DNA of 12,006 bases from Thermogutta sp. (GTDB lineage: Bacteria; Planctomycetota; Planctomycetia; Pirellulales; Thermoguttaceae), in the NCBI RefSeq assembly GCF_014359955.1, contig NZ_JACIYL010000042.1, positions 1 through 12,006 of the forward strand, written 5' to 3'. Positions 7,153 to 12,006 of the stretch are shown here, piece after piece; the first letter of the stretch is position 1, and every line of letters begins with the position of its first letter. The notes under the pieces are model-generated. The model worked only from the letters and a program-made list of their open reading frames with translations, did no database searches and was not told where the DNA came from. A program made the position numbers and the translations under genes.

Positions 7153-8373
7153 ATGATGCTGCAGCGCGGTGTGATCTGCCTGGGAGTGATGGCCTTCGCT
7201 ATTTCGGCGTGCTGCCCGGCTGGAGGTGAACCGGTCCAGAAGACGGTTCCCGGGGTCGTCATCGACCATTCGCCCCAGACGAGCAAAATCTACATCGGAT
7301 CGCCGAGCCTCGCGGTGCTTCCGGATGGGACGTATGTCGCCTCTCACGACGAATTTGGACCAGGGTCCACCGAGCACGAAAGGGCGAAAACCCGGGTTTT
7401 TATCTCAAAGGATCGTGGTGAAAGCTGGCAGCACGTGGCTGATGTGGAGGGGCAGTTCTGGTCCACGCTGTTTGTTCATCGCGGGCATCTTTATCTATTG
7501 GGGACGTGGAGTCACTACGGCAATCTCGTCATTCGACGCTCCGACGATGGGGGGCGGACCTGGACGTCGCCGGAGGATGAGAAGAGCGGGCTGCTTGCAA
7601 AAGGACGCTTTCACTGTGCGCCCGTGCCCGTGGTTGAATACAACGGCCGAATATGGCGGGCAGTGGAAGACACCACCAATCCGCGGCAGTGGGGGCGATC
7701 GTTTCGTGCCCGGGTGATCTCGGCCCCTGCCGATGCCGACCTGCTCGTGGCGGAAAACTGGACGCTGAGTGATCCGTTGCCGGGCAATTCGTCGTGGCTT
7801 GGTGGGCGATTCGGTGGGTTTCTGGAAGGAAATATTGTGATCGATCCGGCGGGTGAGATTCTCAACATTTTGCGGGTGGCCTGCCCCGAGGGAGGAAAAG
7901 CCGCCGTGGTTCACGTGGACCGTGACGGGCGAACGCTCCGGTTTGATCCCGATCAGGATTTTGTGGATTTTCCGGGCGGGGCCAAGAAATTCACCATCCG
8001 CTTCGATCCGCAGTCCCAGCGGTACTGGTCGCTCGTCAATTGGGTGCCACCCAAATATCAAGGACTGGACGCGGCAAGGGTCCGCAACACGCTCGCGTTG
8101 GTGGCGTCGCGCGATTTGCGGCATTGGGAAATCCGCACCGTACTCCTTCACCATCCGGACACCCAGCGACACGCCTTCCAGTACCCCGACTGGCTGTTCG
8201 ACAGGGACGACATCATCGCGGCCATTCGAACTGCCTACGACGACGAGGCAGGCGGTGCCCACAATGCTCACGACGCCAATTATCTCACGTTCCACCGATT
8301 CAAGCGCTTTCGCGAGTTGACGATGCGCGATTCTGTCGTGCCGCTTGCGGATCTGGGGCTGACAGACAAGTGA
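7153..8373 (+). CDS. Secreted sialidase-like (BNR/Asp-box) protein
   Basis: The 406-residue product starts at ATG 7153. AAGGAG lies 7 bases upstream and abuts the preceding stop, which suggests translational linkage; a second ATG follows directly. The N terminus is a signal sequence ending in ISAC, which fits a lipobox, so it may be a lipoprotein, although ordinary signal-peptidase cleavage near PAGG-EP is also possible. Two Asp-box motifs, SKDRGESW and SDDGGRTW, mark a sialidase-type beta-propeller. Further blocks such as GRIWRAVED, SSWLGGRFGGFLEGN, DFPGGAKKFTIRFDP and QYPDWLFD are typical of a family common in planctomycetes and Bacteroidetes and annotated as exo-alpha-sialidase. The true substrate is unknown; an exported glycan-processing or glycan-binding role is inferred. 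Its stop lies 4 bases from the end of the convergent membrane-protein gene. Confidence 0.9.
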   Translation: MMLQRGVICLGVMAFAISACCPAGGEPVQKTVPGVVIDHSPQTSKIYIGSPSLAVLPDGTYVASHDEFGPGSTEHERAKTRVFISKDRGESWQHVADVEGQFWSTLFVHRGHLYLLGTWSHYGNLVIRRSDDGGRTWTSPEDEKSGLLAKGRFHCAPVPVVEYNGRIWRAVEDTTNPRQWGRSFRARVISAPADADLLVAENWTLSDPLPGNSSWLGGRFGGFLEGNIVIDPAGEILNILRVACPEGGKAAVVHVDRDGRTLRFDPDQDFVDFPGGAKKFTIRFDPQSQRYWSLVNWVPPKYQGLDAARVRNTLALVASRDLRHWEIRTVLLHHPDTQRHAFQYPDWLFDRDDIIAAIRTAYDDEAGGAHNAHDANYLTFHRFKRFRELTMRDSVVPLADLGLTDK

Positions 8374-8377
8374 CACT

Positions 8378-8788
8378 TCACGCCGTAGGAGGAGGTGGCC
8401 AGGGATACTGGTAAGGTGGCGGGGGTGGAGTGTATTCCGGGGGAGGAGCGAGGCGCTCTTCGGTCCGCTGGGGAGGCAGATGGTCACTCATCACCAGGAG
8501 GAGGAAGCGGTAAAGGACGAGCACCACGGAGGCTCCGCCCAGTGCCGCCACAAAGCCCAACGGGCTGATGGGGTTGAATTCTTCCAGACCGCATACCGTT
8601 TCCATAAAGAGAGGTCCGACCACCGCCCCGATCACGCCGATGAGGACCGTGCCCAATGGTCCGCTCGGTTCGCGGCCGGGAAAGATGACTCGCGCGAGCA
8701 GGCCGACGACGGTCCCGAATCCCAGCCAGACCAATACCAGGTCGATCCAGTACTCGGCCAGGAGAGGGAGTCGGAATGGAAAGTCCAT
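8378..8788 (-). CDS. GlsB/YeaQ/YmgE-type small membrane protein with proline-rich tail
   Basis: The 136-residue product has three hydrophobic segments: about residues 12-34 (DLVLVWLGFGTVVGLLARVI), 45-64 (TVLIGVIGAVVGPLF) and 78-98 (FVAALGGASVVLVLYRFLLL). A PGREPSGPLG loop lies between the first two. The Gly-rich pattern with PGxxPxGxxGT matches the GlsB/YeaQ/YmgE (transglycosylase-associated) family of stress-linked inner-membrane proteins. Those are usually about 80-90 residues, and this one carries an extra tail of about 25 residues, PPPEYTPPPPPYQYPWPPPP, probably cytoplasmic or periplasmic and disordered. The ATG at 8788 (MDFPFRLP) was chosen over an upstream extension to 8929, which would run through the terminator at 8807-8834. 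The ribosome binding site is weak (GGGAG about 12 bases upstream). Confidence 0.85.
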   Translation of the reverse strand: MDFPFRLPLLAEYWIDLVLVWLGFGTVVGLLARVIFPGREPSGPLGTVLIGVIGAVVGPLFMETVCGLEEFNPISPLGFVAALGGASVVLVLYRFLLLVMSDHLPPQRTEERLAPPPEYTPPPPPYQYPWPPPPTA

Positions 8789-8806
8789 GCTGGCACGTGC
8801 TCCCAC

Positions 8807-8834
8807 AAAAAATGCCCCGGCGGATGTCGGGGCA
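8807..8834 (-). terminator. Rho-independent terminator of the small lipoprotein gene
   Basis: On the minus strand, TGCCCCG (8834-8828) pairs with CGGGGCA (8819-8813), a perfect 7-bp stem with an 8-base loop, followed directly by six T residues (8812-8807). It lies about 100 bases past the lipoprotein stop and just before the membrane-protein start, so the two minus-strand genes are probably separate transcripts. Confidence 0.9.
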
Positions 8835-8937
8835 CTTGAACAGCACAACTCCCAAACAGATGCCCGTCGCGCGGGTGCTCCGGGTTGGGCACCGCTTTCG
8901 CGGCGGGGCGGGCTCCGCGTTGCATGCAATTTCGGGC

Positions 8938-9180
8938 CTAGCGGACCGGGGCTTGCTGCATCTGCTGGGCCTTGGCCTGTTGAAGCGCCGCCGCCTCGCG
9001 CGCAAGCTTGAACTCCGGACCCGGCGCGAAGTACTGCACGTCATCTTTCATGTAATAGGGGCTGGGAAGGGTCTGCCCTCCGACATCCACCTGGCACCCA
9101 GTGCCCAGCAGGAGCATTCCCAGCGAGACCCCACCGAGCAGCAGAAATGCAGCCAATGTGCGTGATTTTCGGCCGTCCAT
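8938..9180 (-). CDS. Small conserved planctomycete lipoprotein, 80 residues
   Basis: ATG at 9180 has GGAGG a few bases upstream. The peptide begins MDGRKSRTLAAF, has a hydrophobic stretch and reaches LLLGTGC near residue 29. This fits a lipoprotein signal, with Leu one position further from the Cys than in the usual lipobox. The mature part contains QTLPSPYYMKDDVQYF and GPEFKLAREAAALQ, followed by a Gln/Ala-rich helix. I recognise this PSPYY.DDVQYF..GPEFKL pattern as common in small Pirellulales proteins of unknown function. It is probably anchored in a membrane. The gene has its own terminator downstream and diverges from the TPR-CHAT gene across about 400 bases. Confidence 0.88.
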   Translation of the reverse strand: MDGRKSRTLAAFLLLGGVSLGMLLLGTGCQVDVGGQTLPSPYYMKDDVQYFAPGPEFKLAREAAALQQAKAQQMQQAPVR

Positions 9181-9576
9181 TCGCGACCTCCGTGTTCCTG
9201 ATAGGGCCGTGTTTCGACGCCAGTGTTTTCTCGTCACCTACCCCCGAGAGGGCCGTCCATCCTTCCCGGTTTTCCTTCCCGATCCAGCACTCCCGGTTCG
9301 GCTCGCCACAGACGTGAGCATTGAATCACCGAGCGGACCGGCAAATCCGTTATTTCCGTTATCGTCCGTACGGGAGGCAGACTTTAGCCGCCTATTAGCG
9401 GGAGGCCGGAAAAAGTCGTAAGATCGAATAAGGGCGGTTGTCATCCGCCAATGGGGACAAGAAGGGACCGGGTTGAAAGACCGGTCGGGCGAAAGGCCGT
9501 GGTCCCGGTGGTTGCCGCTATGGGCAACCGGCTCCCTCGGTTGGTTCCTTTGCTCTGGCATCCACAGGCGAGCTCC
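9181..9576. other. Divergent intergenic region with possible structured RNA
   Basis: These bases must hold promoters for both flanking genes, but none is convincing. CCGTTAT is directly repeated near 9347-9362. At 9464-9529 the plus strand can form GGGACC/GGTCCC (9464-9469 with 9501-9506) enclosing smaller hairpins, followed by GGTTGCC/GGCAACC (9510-9516 with 9523-9529). This could be the leader of the downstream gene. It matches no riboswitch I know and has no T-run. No small gene is supported. Confidence 0.35.
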
Positions 9577-12006
9577 ATGAAAGCATCAAAAATCTTCCGG
9601 CTGCGTTTTGGTGAACGGGGACCTCGTCGCGGCATTTGTGCCGGGCTGAGGCTGCTGGTCTTCGCGCTGGCGCTTTTGGCCGGTGGTTTTTTCTCCAAAT
9701 TGGGACTGGCGCAACTGAGTTCCGGGGGACAGGTGCCCCAACCCCTCTATTACAGTGGCCTGGAACTGATGCATGAGGGGGAATTCCGCGATGCGCTCCA
9801 GATGTTCGACACGTGCTACCGGAGCGCCATGAAATTCGGTACACGGCGATTCATGGATTCCGTGTGCTATCTCGCGATGATGGGGGAATGCTACTACCAG
9901 ATGGGGCAGCTTGATCGGGCGTACGAGAGCTATTCCGCCGCCCTGGAAATTGCGCTGAGCTATCCCACCTGGCTGCAGCAGGTGATCCTTCCACCGACGG
10001 GAGCAAGCCCGCTCAGCAGTGCCAATCGGCCCATTCCCTGGGGACAGAGAACCCGCACCAATCCCGTGGGGCAGGTACCCTCCACAGGCCTGTACACCTA
10101 CTCCCAGATCATTGTGGATCCCAGTTTGCTGGAAAGAGGCGCCATTGTTCCCCAGGAGGCCCGGGCCATCAATGTCGTGGAAATCATCCGCTGCACAGCG
10201 CTGGCGTTGCGTCGGCGGATTGAGCTACTGGGTCCTCTGTCGCTCGCCGATCCGCTGAGCAAGCCGGCATCGAGTGTGTTTTCCGTGCAGTACACCCAGC
10301 CGAATCATTGGTCGCAGTGCTGGGGCGATCTTCTGGCAGGGCTGAGCGCGGTCAGTGAAGGCCGCTTGGATGCGGCGATCCCGCTTCTCACTCGTTCGAC
10401 GACCGTTGCCGGCAGATTTGAGCACCAGCTTTCGGGGATCGCTCTCATCGAGCTTGGAAAACTGGCGCTGGCTCGTGGGGATTATGGCGCCGCGATCAAT
10501 TTTTTCCAGGAGGCCAGTTACGACGCGTTTTACTATGGCGACGGGCTGATGCTGGAAGAGGCCCTGCGTTTGGCGGCGGTCGCCCATTTGGTTGGCCGGT
10601 CGCAGACAGTTTACCCGGTGCTGCCCACGGCCCTCGCCTGGGCGAAGACCAAGCGGATTCCCTTCATTCAGGCCAGTTTGGACGTCAGTTTGGCGGAGCA
10701 GGCCCTGGCGACCAACAATCTGGCGATGGCATCTTCGGCCCTGGATGATGCCCAGAGCATCGTTTCCCGGCGGCAGATGAGCACTGGTCGAGTGGCGGCC
10801 CGGCTGGCGTTTCTGCGAGCAGCTTTGTTGCTTCAAAGCGGTGCCACATCGCAGGGACAGGCGGCCCTCAACGCGGCGCTGCCTGCGATGCGGAGTACCT
10901 CCCTCTGGCTTTTTCAGATTTCGCGGCTTTCTCAGGTGTACGCGTCGGGGCAAATCGGTCTGCGTGGGCCGATCACGCCCCGTACAGCCCACGAGCTTTA
11001 TCAACTCCTGTTACGGGACCCCACAAATCTCGACTGGGCCATCGATCCGCTGGAGTGTCTGGCCGTCATTTCGACTCCTCATCCGACGCTCTACGATCAG
11101 TGGTTTGCCATCGCCTGGCAGAGAAAGCAATGGGAGGATGCCCTGGAAATAGCCGACCGTGCCCGGCGACACCGATTCCAATCGGCTCTCCCGCTGGGAG
11201 GACGGCTGGACGCCTTGCGGCGGCTTCTTGAGGCGCCGGAAGTCCTCCTCGATAACCAGGCACGCCAGGAGCGGCAAAACCTGCTCGCGCGATATCCCCA
11301 GTTCGCCGAACTCAGCAAACAGTCCCGGCAGTTACGCCAGGAGCTTACCACAACCAGTCTCGTCCCAAAAAACAACGAGGAGCAGGTGGCCCTCCAGAAA
11401 AAGTGGGATGCCTGGATGGAAGTCCTGAGAAAACAGGAGAGTCTCCTCCGTGCAATGGCTGTGGACCGCACTGCTGTCGGTGTGCCCTTTCCGCCTGTCA
11501 TCCCGACCAAGCAGATTCGCCAGCAGCTTCCACCGGGTACTGTCCTGTGGACGTTCTTTGTCGCCGGGAACGATGTTTTTGTCTTTTATGTCACCAATGA
11601 TCAGTATGACACCTGGCAGCTCCGCGGCGGACAGGTGGCGGTCCAGAAGCTGCTGAGCCAGTACCTGACGCAGCTCGGGTTCCTGGACGGCAACCGCGAA
11701 TTTACGGTCAAAGACGTGACAGAGACGGCCTGGCAATCGGCGGGCGCCAATCTGCTCAATTACCTGGTGGCGGGCTCAAAAGCCGATCTGGCTGCCGATT
11801 TCGACCAACTGATCATCGTCCCGGATGGCTTTTTGTGGTATCTCCCGTTTGAAACGCTCAGTGTTAAGACAAATAACGGATATCTTCCCCTCGTCGCCAA
11901 ACACAAGATCTATTACGCGATTTCGTCGAGTTCCGCCGTGATGGGTGGAGGGGCCAGTCTTCCGCCGCAGCCTCGAACTCTCGACTTTCAGGGACGCCTC
12001 AACCCA
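9577..12006 (+). CDS. Exported TPR protein with C-terminal CHAT domain (3' end beyond window)
   Basis: This frame is open for 810 codons from ATG 9577 to the window edge. The N terminus has many basic residues, then a hydrophobic core (about 25-44) ending GLAQ, so a signal peptide is likely. Tetratricopeptide-like helices follow: residues about 56-130 (LYYSGLELMHEGEFRDALQM, AMMGECYYQMGQLDRAYESY) and about 250-330 (ALIELGKLALARGDYGAAIN). A Gln/Arg-rich, probably coiled segment lies near 565-635. From about residue 645 (PGTVLWTFFVAGNDVFVFYV) the CHAT fold begins, with LIIVPDGFLWYLPFETL at 745-761 and KIYYAISSSSAV near 785, both typical of CHAT (caspase-family) domains. The catalytic His and Cys would lie beyond the window, so protease activity cannot be judged. 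The ribosome binding site is weak (AGGCGAG). It could be a protease or a non-catalytic scaffold. Confidence 0.9.
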   Translation, partial: MKASKIFRLRFGERGPRRGICAGLRLLVFALALLAGGFFSKLGLAQLSSGGQVPQPLYYSGLELMHEGEFRDALQMFDTCYRSAMKFGTRRFMDSVCYLAMMGECYYQMGQLDRAYESYSAALEIALSYPTWLQQVILPPTGASPLSSANRPIPWGQRTRTNPVGQVPSTGLYTYSQIIVDPSLLERGAIVPQEARAINVVEIIRCTALALRRRIELLGPLSLADPLSKPASSVFSVQYTQPNHWSQCWGDLLAGLSAVSEGRLDAAIPLLTRSTTVAGRFEHQLSGIALIELGKLALARGDYGAAINFFQEASYDAFYYGDGLMLEEALRLAAVAHLVGRSQTVYPVLPTALAWAKTKRIPFIQASLDVSLAEQALATNNLAMASSALDDAQSIVSRRQMSTGRVAARLAFLRAALLLQSGATSQGQAALNAALPAMRSTSLWLFQISRLSQVYASGQIGLRGPITPRTAHELYQLLLRDPTNLDWAIDPLECLAVISTPHPTLYDQWFAIAWQRKQWEDALEIADRARRHRFQSALPLGGRLDALRRLLEAPEVLLDNQARQERQNLLARYPQFAELSKQSRQLRQELTTTSLVPKNNEEQVALQKKWDAWMEVLRKQESLLRAMAVDRTAVGVPFPPVIPTKQIRQQLPPGTVLWTFFVAGNDVFVFYVTNDQYDTWQLRGGQVAVQKLLSQYLTQLGFLDGNREFTVKDVTETAWQSAGANLLNYLVAGSKADLAADFDQLIIVPDGFLWYLPFETLSVKTNNGYLPLVAKHKIYYAISSSSAVMGGGASLPPQPRTLDFQGRLNP

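Noticed and set aside
7495..8487. Minus-strand 330-codon frame opposite the sialidase-like gene
   Set aside because: The plus frame has Asp boxes, a signal sequence and a good ribosome binding site. The minus frame also overlaps the membrane-protein gene in another frame.

Overview
The window most resembles the chromosome of a planctomycete of the Pirellulales type. This rests on protein character, not on any database search. The signs are an 80-residue lipoprotein with the PSPYYMKDDVQYF core typical of that group, a secreted sialidase-like BNR protein of a kind common there, sulfatase-family genes, an exported TPR-CHAT protein, long repeat-rich intergenic DNA and moderately high GC.

Layout. 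1-1124: purM (purine synthesis) on the minus strand. 1125-1974: about 850 bases without a convincing gene, holding several small stem-loop repeats and a candidate promoter. 1975-2134: a tRNA pair, Val(GAC) then Ala(CGC), on the plus strand. The Val tRNA has a C where U33 is nearly universal and an A-C mismatch in the T stem. 2135-3111: another gene-poor stretch with a 31-bp tandem duplication, reverse-oriented relatives of the stem-loops, an inverted repeat and a TTGACA promoter. That promoter precedes 3112-4686, an exported protein of unknown function.

About 4816-5484 is a decayed sulfatase: the C-terminal half is readable across two frames, with stops, a frameshift and a 29-bp tandem duplication inside it. 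Directly downstream, 5508-7139 encodes a full-length sulfatase-fold protein whose active-site residues are replaced, so it is probably a pseudoenzyme. It is followed 13 bases later by a secreted sialidase-like protein (7153-8373), and the two probably form an operon. That gene runs convergently, with only 4 bases between, into a minus-strand GlsB/YeaQ-type membrane protein (8378-8788). Upstream of the latter lie a clear minus-strand terminator (8807-8834) and the small lipoprotein gene (8938-9180).

From 9577 to the window edge a long plus-strand gene, open at its 3' end, encodes an exported TPR protein entering a CHAT (caspase-like) domain. Its catalytic residues would lie beyond the window. 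No CRISPR array, phage or intact insertion sequence is visible. I saw no convincing multi-gene new system. The most notable items are the odd tRNA-Val, the decayed sulfatase beside an active-site-less sulfatase, and the exported TPR-CHAT protein.
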